A DNA stretch of 35,338 nt from Streptosporangiales bacterium (GTDB lineage: Bacteria > Actinomycetota > Actinomycetes > Streptosporangiales > WHST01): the NCBI GenBank assembly GCA_009379825.1, contig WHTA01000061.1, positions 1 to 35,338 on the forward strand, given 5' to 3'. A model generated the notes under the pieces. The model worked only from the letters and a program-made list of their open reading frames with translations. It was not told where the DNA came from and did no database searches. Positions 1 to 6,954 of this stretch are shown here, piece by piece. The position numbers and the translations under genes were made by a program. Every line of letters starts with the position of its first letter. Positions within the stretch are counted from its first letter, which is position 1.

Positions 1-61
1 CCACGTGATCGTCGACCACCACATACAGTGCTGTCAGGAGGGTGTTCAGTTCTTTGGTCAC
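1..61 (-). CDS. Transposase, N-terminal fragment running off the window edge
   Basis: Read leftward from a GTG at 61, the first 20 codons translate as VTKELNTLLTALYVVVDDHV. The stretch LLTALYVxxDD is typical of the start of IS982/IS4-like transposases of actinomycetes; this is recognition from a short fragment, so the family is tentative. The gene is cut by the window edge, so I cannot tell whether it is intact. The start lies inside a perfect inverted repeat (37-48 and 72-83), with the GGAGGG of the upstream arm pairing with codons 5-8. No insertion-sequence end could be located between this start and 140. Confidence 0.5.
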   Translation of the reverse strand, partial: MTKELNTLLTALYVVVDDHV

Positions 62-83
62 ACATCGATCTTGAACACCCTCC
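37..83. repeat. Perfect 12-bp inverted repeat around the transposase start
   Basis: Arms GGAGGGTGTTCA (37-48) and TGAACACCCTCC (72-83) are exact complements separated by 23 bases that contain the transposase start codon. In the leftward transcript the first arm carries a purine-rich GGAGGG and the second lies in the coding region, so the hairpin could restrain translation of the transposase. That role is inference. Confidence 0.5.
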
Positions 84-140
84 GCCCCACGTCTCCGCAG
101 CCGCGCCGACCACACCCTTCAAGGAATCACTCATCTAGAG

Positions 141-311
141 GTGCGGGCGGGGTCAGCTGGCTGCCGGCAGGACGGCCGACCGTGGTCGAGCGGGAACGGC
201 AAACCCACCTCCGCGGCCGCACACCGACCCAGCACCCCGAAGCGCCGCGCAGCCCCGCCAGGTGCACCGTGGCGAACGGCAGCGCCGACGTGTCCGCCTT
301 GGCGGGTGCCG
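141..311 (-). pseudogene. Eroded partial duplicate of the adjacent HEPN gene
   Basis: This stretch repeats the 3' part of the HEPN gene at 324-797 in the same orientation but with two internal deletions. Bases 141-163 are identical to 312-334, which covers the stop codon region. Bases 181-222 match 424-465 with scattered changes. Bases 243-306 match about 599-662. The segments corresponding to roughly 346-420 and 469-597 are missing. On the minus strand the residues DTSALPFATVHLAGLRGA can still be read, parallel to DTPALRFATAHLAALRAA of the intact gene, but the frame is broken afterwards. It is therefore a decayed tandem copy and not a gene. The neighbouring transposase start suggests local rearrangement. 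Confidence 0.75.
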
Positions 312-323
312 GTGCGGGCGGGG

Positions 324-797
324 TCAGCTGGCTGTTGGCAGCACGGTCTGGCCGTCCAGGTCGAGCAGGTCGTCGACGTCGGCTAGGAAGTCCGCCACCA
401 GGCGGCAGAAGGCGCCCACCTGGCCGTGGTCGAGCGGGAACGGCAAGCCTGCCTCCGCGGTTGCACGCAGGCCCGCGCTCTCCGCGAACACCGCCGCCCA
501 TCCGTCCAGCTCGGGCGCTACGGCCAGCAGCTCCTCCCAGGCGCTGCCGGCACGGCGGCGCGCCGGCCGACCTCGGACCGCCAGCACGGCCGCGGCGGCG
601 CGCAGGGCCGCCAGGTGCGCCGTGGCGAAGCGCAGCGCCGGCGTGTCCGTCTCGCCGGCGGCCTCGCCGAGCATCCGGTGCGCCTGCTCGAGGTAGCCGC
701 GGGCGGAGAAGCCGAGCCGACGGGCCCGCGAGCGGTCGCCCGCCCGCCGGCGCCGGTCGAGCATGGCGTCGTCGGTGACCTGGGTGTGCGCCGTCAT
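324..797 (-). CDS. SAV_6107-type HEPN domain protein
   Basis: The 157-residue protein resembles the actinobacterial SAV_6107 HEPN family: helical, alanine-rich, with the segment DTPALRFATAHLAALRAAAAVLA and conserved VFAESAGLRATAEAG. HEPN proteins are helical bundles that are often RNases or nucleotide-binding partners, but no clear Rx4-6H RNase motif is visible here, so catalysis is not claimed. The ATG at 797 overlaps the stop of the upstream DUF6504 gene by four bases (ATGA) and is preceded by GGGGAGG, which fixes the start and shows translational coupling. It should share the LexA-controlled promoter of DUF6504. As I recall, these two families often travel with translesion polymerase (imuB/dnaE2) cassettes, which suggests a DNA-damage role. 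A degraded copy of its 3' half follows at 141-311. Confidence 0.75.
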   Translation of the reverse strand: MTAHTQVTDDAMLDRRRRAGDRSRARRLGFSARGYLEQAHRMLGEAAGETDTPALRFATAHLAALRAAAAVLAVRGRPARRRAGSAWEELLAVAPELDGWAAVFAESAGLRATAEAGLPFPLDHGQVGAFCRLVADFLADVDDLLDLDGQTVLPTAS

Positions 798-1162
798 GCC
801 GGACCTCCCCGATCCTCGGTGCCCGCCGCACCACCGGCGGCGCCGGTGGTGGTCAGCGACCAGTTACCCGGTTGCCCGTGGCTCCAGTCGAAGCACAGCT
901 CGTAGACGCCGGGCACCTGTTGCCGCGGCCGGACGGCCTCCACCTGCCAGAACTCACGGCCACCCGCGGACGACTCATCGGTCACGCCCGGCACGTCCGA
1001 GGCCAGCAGCCCGCGCACCGACGCCGACTGCCACAGCGGACCGGTCTCCAGCCAGTGCGCCAGCACGCCCTGCACCCGATAGACCCGGCCCCGCCACCGG
1101 AACGACGTCGGGCAGGCATCCCTGCTCTCCACGTCGATCGGCTCCGCGAAACCGGCGGCCAT
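794..1162 (-). CDS. DUF6504 family protein
   Basis: The protein has 122 residues and contains the DUF6504 hallmark of a small beta-rich domain (FRWRGRVYRVQGVLAHW, then EFWQVEAV and YELCFDWSHGQPGNWSL). The ATG at 1162 is chosen because AAGGGGG lies seven bases upstream and because homology begins there; the open frame extends further upstream only through structured leader sequence. The function is unknown. As I recall, the family is frequently encoded beside error-prone DNA polymerase genes in actinomycetes, which agrees with the LexA-box promoter found about 175 bp upstream. It is the first gene of a two-gene operon with the HEPN gene, with overlapping stop and start. Confidence 0.8.
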   Translation of the reverse strand: MAAGFAEPIDVESRDACPTSFRWRGRVYRVQGVLAHWLETGPLWQSASVRGLLASDVPGVTDESSAGGREFWQVEAVRPRQQVPGVYELCFDWSHGQPGNWSLTTTGAAGGAAGTEDRGGPA

Positions 1163-1199
1163 TGTCGTACCCCCTTGACATGCTGCTGTCGAGGTCTGC

Positions 1200-1240
1200 G
1201 GAACCGGGTGGGGTGCTTCCCCCACACCACACCCGGTTCC
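1200..1240. repeat. Hairpin 1 in the leader of the DUF6504 operon
   Basis: Arms 1200-1215 and 1225-1240 pair over 16 bp with one mismatch around a 9-base loop. It lies in the untranslated leader between the LexA-controlled promoter and the DUF6504 start. No T-tract follows, so a simple terminator is doubtful. Confidence 0.6.
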
Positions 1241-1248
1241 TGCCGGGC

Positions 1249-1286
1249 CCCGCCCGAGGCGGGGGTCGAGGACCACCTCGGGCGGG
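1249..1286. repeat. Hairpin 2 in the leader of the DUF6504 operon
   Basis: CCCGCCCGAGG (1249-1259) and CCTCGGGCGGG (1276-1286) form a perfect 11-bp stem next to hairpin 1. A third perfect 9-bp stem, GACGCGAAG/CTTCGCGTC at 1303-1311 and 1325-1333, follows directly before the LexA box. The leader is thus almost entirely structured. Confidence 0.6.
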
Positions 1287-1336
1287 ACCCTGCGCCCCGA
1301 CCGACGCGAAGCTGCGAGTCCCTTCTTCGCGTCGAC

Positions 1337-1390
1337 TCGAACACCTGTTCGAATGACAGTTACTCTACCCCGCCCTCACCGAGGGTGCAA
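1337..1390 (-). promoter_or_regulatory. LexA-controlled promoter (SOS box) of the DUF6504-HEPN operon
   Basis: On the minus strand a -35 TTGCAC (1385-1390), a 17-bp spacer and a -10 TAGAGT (1362-1367) form a good housekeeping promoter. The 16-mer TCGAACACCTGTTCGA at 1337-1352 is a perfect palindromic match to the actinobacterial/mycobacterial LexA box TCGAAC-N4-GTTCGA. It begins ten bases downstream of the -10, so bound LexA would cover the transcription start. SOS induction of the operon follows by inference. A weaker rightward -10 candidate, TACTCT at 1361-1366, could in principle serve the gene at 1432 too. Confidence 0.82.
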
Positions 1391-1431
1391 CCCCACGACG
1401 TAACCGCCCCCGTGTCAGGCATGCTGGTGCC

Positions 1432-2121
1432 GTGGAGCAACCTGATCGGACCACGATCACCTCAGCGCTCAAGGAGCAGTACGCCGCGGTGACCGAGGTG
1501 GTCGAACAGCTCCCCGACGACACCTTCATGCGCGGCACCGGGTGTCCTGGCTGGTGCGTACGCGACGTGCTCTTCCACCTGTTGCTGGACGCGCAGCGCG
1601 GGCTCGTCGCCCTTGCCACCCCGGCGCGCGGGTCCACCGACCGCGACCTGGTCACGTACTGGCAGGACTTCAAACCAGACACCGAGGACGCCGCGCAGGC
1701 GGCCAAGGAGCATGCGCGCTTCGTCCGGCTCTCCGCCTCGGCCTACCGCTCCCCGGCCGCGCTGGTGCGGCAGTGGCGGGAGACCGCTGGGGCCACCGCG
1801 AGGGTCGCCGCGGAGGCCACGCAGCAACCGGTGGCCACGCAGGGGCACACCATCGCGAGCACCGACCTGATCGGCACGCTGGCCGTCGAGGCCGCGGTGC
1901 ACTACCTCGACCTCACAAAGGAGCTGTCGGACGTCCCGCCGCCGTCACGGCGCGCGCTCTCGCTCGTCCGGCACACCCTCGACGGCCTCGCCGGCGTGCC
2001 GGCGCCGGACGACTGGGACGACGTCACCTACGCGCTCAAGGGTACCGGCCGGATGCGACTGGACGCGGCCGACCGCGACGCACTCGGCGACGCGGCCGAC
2101 CACTACCCGCTGTTCGGCTGA
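1432..2121 (+). CDS. DinB-fold, maleylpyruvate isomerase-type (mycothiol-dependent) family protein
   Basis: The 229-residue protein has the layout of the actinobacterial maleylpyruvate isomerase N-terminal/DinB-like superfamily: an N-terminal four-helix bundle with GTGCPGWCVRDVLFHLL (histidine about residue 44) and later EAAVHYLDL (histidine about 155). These histidines are typical metal ligands of the fold. Members use or modify mycothiol, or are of unknown activity, so a specific substrate cannot be named. The GTG at 1432 is chosen because homology starts there; a -10-like CATGCT lies seven bases upstream, suggesting a leaderless transcript, with little support from a Shine-Dalgarno sequence. 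The divergent neighbour is the LexA-controlled operon. The downstream neighbour is convergent and starts only 7 bases beyond the stop. Confidence 0.75.
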   Translation: MEQPDRTTITSALKEQYAAVTEVVEQLPDDTFMRGTGCPGWCVRDVLFHLLLDAQRGLVALATPARGSTDRDLVTYWQDFKPDTEDAAQAAKEHARFVRLSASAYRSPAALVRQWRETAGATARVAAEATQQPVATQGHTIASTDLIGTLAVEAAVHYLDLTKELSDVPPPSRRALSLVRHTLDGLAGVPAPDDWDDVTYALKGTGRMRLDAADRDALGDAADHYPLFG

Positions 2122-2128
2122 GCCTCGC

Positions 2129-2794
2129 TCAGCAGGTCGCCAGCATCTCCTCGAGCGCGCCCTTCTCGGCGTCGGTGACGGTGAGGTCGTACACGTACTT
2201 CACGTCCACCCAGCTCCGCGAGTAGACGCACCAGTAGTCGGTGTTCTCCGGCTTCCACTCGGACGGGTCGCTGTCGCCCTTGGACGAGTTGCTCGACTGC
2301 GACGCGATGATCAGCTGAGCGTGCTCCAGGTCGTTGGCGAACGTCTCGCGCTCGTCGATGGTCCAGTCCTGCGCCCCGGAGATCCAGGCGTTCTTCAGCG
2401 GCACCATGTGGTCCACCGTCGCCTCGGACGGCTCCGAAGTGGTGGTCTCGTCGTAGACGCTGAACCAGCTGCCCGACGTCGGATAGCAGTCGCTGCCGAC
2501 CTGGACGTCGGTCCCGTCGCGCTGCAGCACCATCTCCCTGGTGTCGCAGCTGTCACCTTGCTCGGACCAAGTGGGGAACTCGTCCCTGGAGTAGCCGTCC
2601 TCGGGCATCGGATCGGCCACGGTGAGCTCGGCGAGATGCGCGAGCGCGGTCTCGGCGTCCGGCGGCGCCGGCGGTTCTGCGACGGCCGGACCGGCGAACC
2701 CGGAGACGACGAGCAGTGCGGCGGCGGTCAGTGCGGTGAGCACCCGACGCGCCGGCAGGGCGGGCCGGCGGCGGGCAGGTTTGGGGGCAGTCAT
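2129..2794 (-). CDS. Secreted HNH-type nuclease family protein
   Basis: The protein has 221 residues. An N-terminal signal peptide is visible: basic residues up to about 17, a hydrophobic core (VLTALTAAALLVVSG) and a likely cut after AVA near residue 40. The mature part carries the HNH/DUF1524-like core: VDHMVPLKNAW with the catalytic Asp-His pair, then an asparagine/lysine segment NSSKGDSDPSEW and a CVYSRSW region typical of secreted actinobacterial HNH proteins. It probably cuts nucleic acid outside the cell for nutrition or competition; the substrate is inferred. Four cysteines remain after processing and may form disulfides. The ATG at 2794 has GGAGGTG six to seven bases upstream. It is transcribed alone, divergent from lysE-like 2950. 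Confidence 0.8.
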   Translation of the reverse strand: MTAPKPARRRPALPARRVLTALTAAALLVVSGFAGPAVAEPPAPPDAETALAHLAELTVADPMPEDGYSRDEFPTWSEQGDSCDTREMVLQRDGTDVQVGSDCYPTSGSWFSVYDETTTSEPSEATVDHMVPLKNAWISGAQDWTIDERETFANDLEHAQLIIASQSSNSSKGDSDPSEWKPENTDYWCVYSRSWVDVKYVYDLTVTDAEKGALEEMLATC

Positions 2795-2937
2795 GGCGGC
2801 ACCTCCATGGCGAAACTGCGGAATGCAGATATCCGCTTACGAAACGTATCTGGATTCTCGCAGCCGACCGCGGATCTGCGAACCAACAACTACGAAGCGT
2901 TGCATTAACTCGGAGGAAGGCTGTCGGTACGCCGACC

Positions 2938-2949
2938 TATGCTGGCGAC
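2938..2949 (+). promoter_or_regulatory. Leaderless -10 element of the LysE-family gene
   Basis: TATGCT at 2938-2943 is followed by six bases and then GTG at 2950, so transcription should begin at the start codon itself. The GGAGG further upstream (2912-2916) is too far to act as a ribosome site. Confidence 0.5.
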
Positions 2950-3974
2950 GTGAGCTTGAGCGGATACCTGACCTTCGTCGCGTTCTCCGTCGTGGTGATC
3001 GTCGCGCCAGGGCCGGACTTCGCCGTCGTCGTGAAGAACACCCTCAGCGGCGGCCGCACGGCGGGGATCTTCGGCAGCCTGGGCATCGTCAGCAGCTCGT
3101 TCATCCAAGCCAGTGCGGCGGCGTTCGGGGTCGGCGCGGTCATCGCTCGCTCGCAGCCGCTGTTCGAGGCGGTGCGGTGGGCGGGTGTCTGCTACCTGTG
3201 CCTGCTGGCGTTCCAGGCGCTGCGCTCGGCCGTCCGCGGCGACTACACAGCGCACCCGGACGCCGACGGGCATCCGGTGCCGGCGCGACGGTTCGCGGCC
3301 TGGCGGCAGGGCTTCCTCTCCAACATCACCAACCCGAAGGTGCTCGCGCTGTACCTGTCGGTGCTGCCCCAGTTCCTCGACCCCGCGGCGGGACCACTGG
3401 CCGGCATGGCGCTCGCCTACACGTTCGTCGGGTTGAGCCTGGCGTGGCTCGCCGTCGTCGTGTGGTTCCTGCACCGGCTCCGCGCGTGGTTGAGCCGGCC
3501 GCGGGTACGCCGCGCGCTGAACGCGGTCACCGGCACGGTGCTCGCCGGGTTCGCGGTCAGGCTGGCGACCGAGCAGCGGCGACCACCACGACCGCACAGT
3601 GCGCGCCGGGGTTCGCGGTGCCGTGCTCGCCGGGATCGCGGTCACGCTGGCGACCGAGTAGCGGGGAGCTGCCACAGGCATGGCACCCGCCTGGACCGCC
3701 GTCGGGCCGGCGACCTCGACCACCGCCGCGCCGCACCCGCCAGGATCGCGGTCACGCTGGCGACCGAGCAGCGGCGACCTGCCACAGGCATGACACCCGC
3801 CCGCACCGCGGTCACGCTGGCGACCGAGCAGCGGGGAGCTGCCACAGGCATGACACCCGCCCGCACCGCGGTCAGCCCGGCGACCTCGACCACCGCCGCG
3901 CCGCACCCGCCAGGTTCGCGGTCAGGCCGGCGACCGTGCTCGCCGGGTTCGCGGTCAGGCTGGCGACCGGGTAG
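2950..3974 (+). CDS. LysE/RhtB-family exporter with repeat-altered 3' end
   Basis: Residues 1-207 form a normal LysE-family amino acid or metabolite exporter: about six membrane segments, the N-terminal APGPDFAVVVKNTLSGG signature and FLSNITNPKVLALYLSVLPQF near residue 125. The family length is about 205-215. At the expected C-terminus (GTVLAGFAVRLAT, coding 3532-3570) the gene enters a minisatellite. The same 3' terminal bases, this time followed by a TAG stop, recur at 3936-3974, 398 bp later and in another frame. The frame as written therefore has no stop until 4818, deep inside the oppositely oriented decarboxylase gene, giving 622 residues. I give the end as the displaced ancestral stop. 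Either the C-terminus is now a long basic tail, or the sequence is misassembled here. Confidence 0.65.
3538..3974 (+). repeat. Minisatellite of about 60-bp units at the lysE-like 3' end
   Basis: A degenerate tandem array is built on the core GCGGTCACGCTGGCGACCGA. Two consecutive 60-bp units (starting at 3749 and 3809) differ at only a few positions. A longer module containing GACCTCGACCACCGCCGCGC occurs twice, near 3711 and 3880. The array begins and ends with copies of the coding 3' end of the exporter gene (3538-3571 and 3936-3970). This suggests repeated slippage or unequal exchange started from the gene's own terminal codons. The last copy overlaps the 3' end of the convergent decarboxylase gene. 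Confidence 0.8.
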
Positions 3975-5409
3975 TGGCGACCTCGGTCACCGCGGTGCCG
4001 ATCGCTCGCCACGCTGCCTCGACGTGTGGCCACTGTGTCTGTGGCGAACCGATGCAGAATCGCAGCACCATCCGGTCGTCGACGCTCGCGTGCGAAAGGA
4101 AGAGCTCGCCGGACTCGTTCAGGCGGCGGAGTACCAGCTCGGTGAGCTCGTTGCCGTCACCGTCCGGCACGCCCACCAGCTGCTCCCAGCGCGGCCGCAG
4201 GCACACCAGGCCGAGCAGCGGCTCGGTGACGAGCTCGAACCGCTCGTCGGCGCGTACGGCCGCGGCCAACCGGCCGGCCAGCTCGACGCCGTGCTCGATG
4301 TGGGCGCGCAGGCCCGCCGCGCCGTACCACCTGATCACCGACCACAGCTTCAGCGCGCGGAAGCGGCGGCCGAGCGGCACCTGCCAGTCGCGGTAGTCGA
4401 CGACGGCACCCGACTCGGTCGCACGGTTCCTGAGGTACTCGGGGACGATCGAGAGCGCGCCGGTCAACGCCGCCTCGTCACCTACCCAGAGCGCGGTGCA
4501 GTCGAAGTTGGTCAGCAGCCACTTGTGCGGGTCGGTGCAGTACGAGTCGGCGTACTCGGCCACCCCGTCGATCAGGTGCCTGTGGTCCGGGCACACGGTG
4601 GCCACTCCCGCGTACGCGGCGTCGACGTGCAGCCAGATCCCGTGTGCGGCGCAGATCTCGCCGATGCTGCGCACCGGGTCGACCGCGCCGGTACCCGTGG
4701 TGCCGACGGTCGCACACACCATCGTCGGGGTCGCACCGGCGGCGATGTCCGCGGTGAGCAGCCGCTGCAGGCTCGCCGGGTCCATCGCGAGGTCGGCACC
4801 GACGTCGACGACGCGTAGCTGGTCCGCGCCGATACCCGCGATGCGTACGGCCTTCTCCATCGACGAGTGCGTCTCCCCCGTCACGTACACCGTGTGCTCG
4901 CCACCCGCCGTCGACGCCCGGTGCCTCGCGGCGAGCAACGCGACCAGGTTCGCGCTCGACGCGGAGTCCTCGATCACGCCGCCGCCGGCCGAGTCGTGCC
5001 GGAACGCCTCCGGCAGGCCGAGCAGCTCGGCCAGCCAGTCGGTGACCACCATCTCCAGCTCCGTGCACGCGGGGCTCGTCGCCCACAACATGCCCTGCAC
5101 TCCCAGTCCCGACGACAGCAGGTCGCCGAGGATCGCCGGGCCGGACGCGTTCGCCGGGAAGTAGGCGAAGTACGACGGGTGCTGCCAGTGCGTGACGCCG
5201 GGGAGGATCACCCGCTGCAGGTCGGCGAGCACGGCCGCGAACGGCTCACCGTGCTCGGGCGGGTGCGCGGGCAGTGCCGCGCGCACCTCACCGGGGCTCA
5301 CCTGTGCGCCGACGGGATATGTACCGACGCCGGCGAGGTAGTCGGCCACCCAGTCCACGACCTGGTGACCGTACTCGCGGAACTGCTCGGGGCTCATGTG
5401 ACGGGACAT
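3955..5409 (-). CDS. Pyridoxal-phosphate group II aromatic amino acid decarboxylase
   Basis: The 484-residue protein matches the aromatic-L-amino-acid decarboxylase/DDC family over its full length. Visible hallmarks are HPSYFAYFPANAS near residue 77, ETHSS with the cofactor-stacking His181, VDAAYAG with Asp263, and DPHKWLLTNFDC with Lys296 as the Schiff-base lysine. It should decarboxylate an aromatic amino acid (Trp, Tyr, Phe or DOPA) in the cytosol, giving an amine; the substrate cannot be read from the sequence. The first ATG (5409) is supported by a -10 TAAGCT (5417-5422) seven bases before it, a leaderless promoter just past the L,D-transpeptidase stop. The last codons overlap the final minisatellite unit of the convergent exporter gene, and the two stops lie within 20 bp. 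Confidence 0.88.
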   Translation of the reverse strand: MSRHMSPEQFREYGHQVVDWVADYLAGVGTYPVGAQVSPGEVRAALPAHPPEHGEPFAAVLADLQRVILPGVTHWQHPSYFAYFPANASGPAILGDLLSSGLGVQGMLWATSPACTELEMVVTDWLAELLGLPEAFRHDSAGGGVIEDSASSANLVALLAARHRASTAGGEHTVYVTGETHSSMEKAVRIAGIGADQLRVVDVGADLAMDPASLQRLLTADIAAGATPTMVCATVGTTGTGAVDPVRSIGEICAAHGIWLHVDAAYAGVATVCPDHRHLIDGVAEYADSYCTDPHKWLLTNFDCTALWVGDEAALTGALSIVPEYLRNRATESGAVVDYRDWQVPLGRRFRALKLWSVIRWYGAAGLRAHIEHGVELAGRLAAAVRADERFELVTEPLLGLVCLRPRWEQLVGVPDGDGNELTELVLRRLNESGELFLSHASVDDRMVLRFCIGSPQTQWPHVEAAWRAIGTAVTEVATTRSPA

Positions 5410-5427
5410 GAGGCCGAGCTTAGGACG

Positions 5428-6246
5428 TCAGTTGCGTACGTATACCCGCTCGTTGTGCGCGACCATGTCGGGGAACGAGTTCGCGGTGTGCATGGGGATG
5501 CGCACACACCCGTGCGAAGCCGGGTAGAGCGGCACAGAAGGCGCGCCGTGGAACGCGATGCCGCCGTTGAAGTAGATCGGGTTGTACAGCAAGCCGAGCT
5601 TGGACTTGCGCCAGCCGGGGATGCGGCGGGACGCCTTGTAGTCGCCGGTCGGCGTGACCGCCACACCGCACGACGTGCCGGACTCGCCGGTGACCTCGTC
5701 TGTGTACTCCTCGCAGTACTCCACCCCGGAGCCGCTCGAGATGTGGGAGATCAGCTCGATCTCGTCGTCCTCGTACGCGACGAGGAGCTGCTTCTTCAGC
5801 ATCACCTCGACCCGGTCGGCCGCGCCGTTCGGCACCCGCACCTTCGGCTCCTTCGGGTCGGTGAGCGCGTCGCGGGTCTTCCTGCCGATGGTGCTGGTCG
5901 GCTCGATGCCGTTCACCTTCTGGAACGCCCAGACGGCGACGAGCGTGGCGGCGCCGTACTGGCCGTCCACCTTGCCCGGGTCGTAGTTCAGCTCCTCGAG
6001 CCTGCGCTGCAGCTTCTCGACCCGTGGGCCCTTGGCACCCTGCAGGATCTTCTTGTCGCCGAGGTCGAACGGCTCCTCGGTCTTGGTCGGGCTCGGCTTG
6101 GCCGAAGGGGTGCTCTTCGCACTCGCCGACTTGGTCGCCGCGGCCGGCGTCTTGTCGCTCTGTGCGGAGTTGGCGGTGCCGCACGCCGTGGCCAACAGGG
6201 CCGTAGCCACCAACAACACACCCGGCCCCACCAGCCGCCGAACCAT
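5428..6246 (-). CDS. L,D-transpeptidase lipoprotein with peptidoglycan-binding domain
   Basis: The 272-residue protein starts with a lipoprotein signal (VGPGVLLVATALLATAC, lipidated Cys at residue 22), followed by a Ser/Thr/Lys/Pro-rich linker. A peptidoglycan-binding helical repeat follows (KGPRVEKLQRRLEELNYDPG to AVWAFQKVNG, about residues 63-113). The C-terminal YkuD domain has FHGAPSVPLYPASHGCVRIP with catalytic Cys247. Such enzymes make 3-3 cross-links in peptidoglycan on the outer face of the membrane. The ATG at 6246 is chosen over three upstream in-frame ATGs because GGAGG lies five bases before it and the signal peptide begins there. A TAAGCT -10 candidate at 6353-6358 would give a leader of about 100 nt. 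It is divergent from the YbaK gene. Confidence 0.88.
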   Translation of the reverse strand: MVRRLVGPGVLLVATALLATACGTANSAQSDKTPAAATKSASAKSTPSAKPSPTKTEEPFDLGDKKILQGAKGPRVEKLQRRLEELNYDPGKVDGQYGAATLVAVWAFQKVNGIEPTSTIGRKTRDALTDPKEPKVRVPNGAADRVEVMLKKQLLVAYEDDEIELISHISSGSGVEYCEEYTDEVTGESGTSCGVAVTPTGDYKASRRIPGWRKSKLGLLYNPIYFNGGIAFHGAPSVPLYPASHGCVRIPMHTANSFPDMVAHNERVYVRN

Positions 6247-6420
6247 CCGTACCTCCGCAGACATCGTCCCGTCACGCATGGACGTTCGACCGGCGAACGG
6301 CATCGGGGGTTCCTGGTCACGAAAACAACGGCCCCGGGTGACAGGTTTGAGCAGCTTAGCAGCGGGCAACGGTCGTCGATGTGATCCACGCCGGCATCCA
6401 CACAGCCGTGACCGGATCGA

Positions 6421-6433
6421 TAACCTCTCGGCC
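6421..6433 (+). promoter_or_regulatory. Leaderless -10 element of the ybaK-like gene
   Basis: TAACCT at 6421-6426 stands seven bases before the ATG at 6434, and no Shine-Dalgarno sequence is present. The same core GATAACCTC also precedes metF at 9464 on the other strand. Confidence 0.55.
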
Positions 6434-6919
6434 ATGCAGAACAACGTCGAACGAGTGGTCGAGGTCCTCCGGGCCGAGGGCGCGACCGGTGAGGTACGGA
6501 TGCTGGAGGACAGCGCGCCGACGGCCGCGACGGCGGCTGCGGGGCTGGGTGTCGAGGTCGCACAGATCGCGAACTCGCTCGTCTTCGTCGCGGACGGCGA
6601 GCCGTTGCTGGTCATCGCGAGCGGCGGCAGGCGCGTGGACACCACGCTGCTCGCGCAGCACCTGGGGGTCGCGAAGATCCGCCGCGCCGACCCCGAGCTG
6701 GTGCGCTCGCACACCGGTTTCGCCATCGGCGGGGTGGCACCCGTGGGCCACCGCAACCCGATCCGCACGGTGGTCGACAACTCGCTCGCCGAGTGGGACG
6801 AGGTCTGGGCGGCCGCGGGCCACCCGCACTCCGTCTTCCCCACCTCGTACGACGAGCTGCTGCGCATCACCGGCGGTGAGGCGCACGACGTGCGGGCCGA
6901 GCAGGCACCGACGACCTGA
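6434..6919 (+). CDS. YbaK/EbsC (ProXp-type) aminoacyl-tRNA deacylase
   Basis: The 161-residue protein matches the stand-alone YbaK/aaRS-associated editing domain. It has the conserved NSLVFVADGEPLLVIASGGRRVD segment with an extended beta strand, KIRRADPELVRSHTGFAIGGVAPVGH with the GxxP loop, and a C-terminal GGEAHDV. These enzymes hydrolyse mischarged aminoacyl-tRNA in trans (for example Cys- or Ala-tRNA-Pro); the exact substrate is not readable. Translation is placed at the ATG of 6434 because the leaderless -10 is correctly spaced and the fold begins there. The next gene (GNAT) follows after 8-35 bases in the same direction, so these genes and DUF2332 are likely one transcript. Confidence 0.85.
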   Translation: MQNNVERVVEVLRAEGATGEVRMLEDSAPTAATAAAGLGVEVAQIANSLVFVADGEPLLVIASGGRRVDTTLLAQHLGVAKIRRADPELVRSHTGFAIGGVAPVGHRNPIRTVVDNSLAEWDEVWAAAGHPHSVFPTSYDELLRITGGEAHDVRAEQAPTT

Positions 6920-6954
6920 AAAGATGGGTGCGTGCGGGTCGAACGCAGGTGGTG

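Noticed and set aside
5-778. Long rightward open frame of 257 codons
   Set aside because: It is Pro/Arg/Ser/Gly-rich with no family resemblance and lies antisense to the HEPN gene and its remnant; typical shadow frame in GC-rich DNA.
1361-1431. LexA control of the DinB-fold gene at 1432
   Set aside because: A rightward TACTCT lies near the LexA box, but the gene has its own closer -10-like element and the box is better placed over the leftward promoter.
2795-2949. Imperfect inverted repeat (GCAGATATCCGC and GCGGATCTGC) between the HNH and LysE genes
   Set aside because: The arms do not match fully and are about 45 bases apart; insufficient to call an operator.
3642-3893. Tandem units as a CRISPR array
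   Set aside because: The units are contiguous 60-bp copies with no unique spacers and no cas genes nearby; the edges derive from the exporter gene itself.
6247-6360. Possible c-di-AMP (ydaO-type) riboswitch before the L,D-transpeptidase gene
   Set aside because: The leader is about 100 nt and the gene type would fit, but I could not find the conserved ydaO core segments; a covariance search (Rfam ydaO-yuaA) would decide.
4867-6384. Rightward 505-codon frame
   Set aside because: It is entirely antisense to the decarboxylase and L,D-transpeptidase genes, which have intact catalytic motifs; its composition (Arg/His/Val/Leu-rich) is that of an antisense frame.
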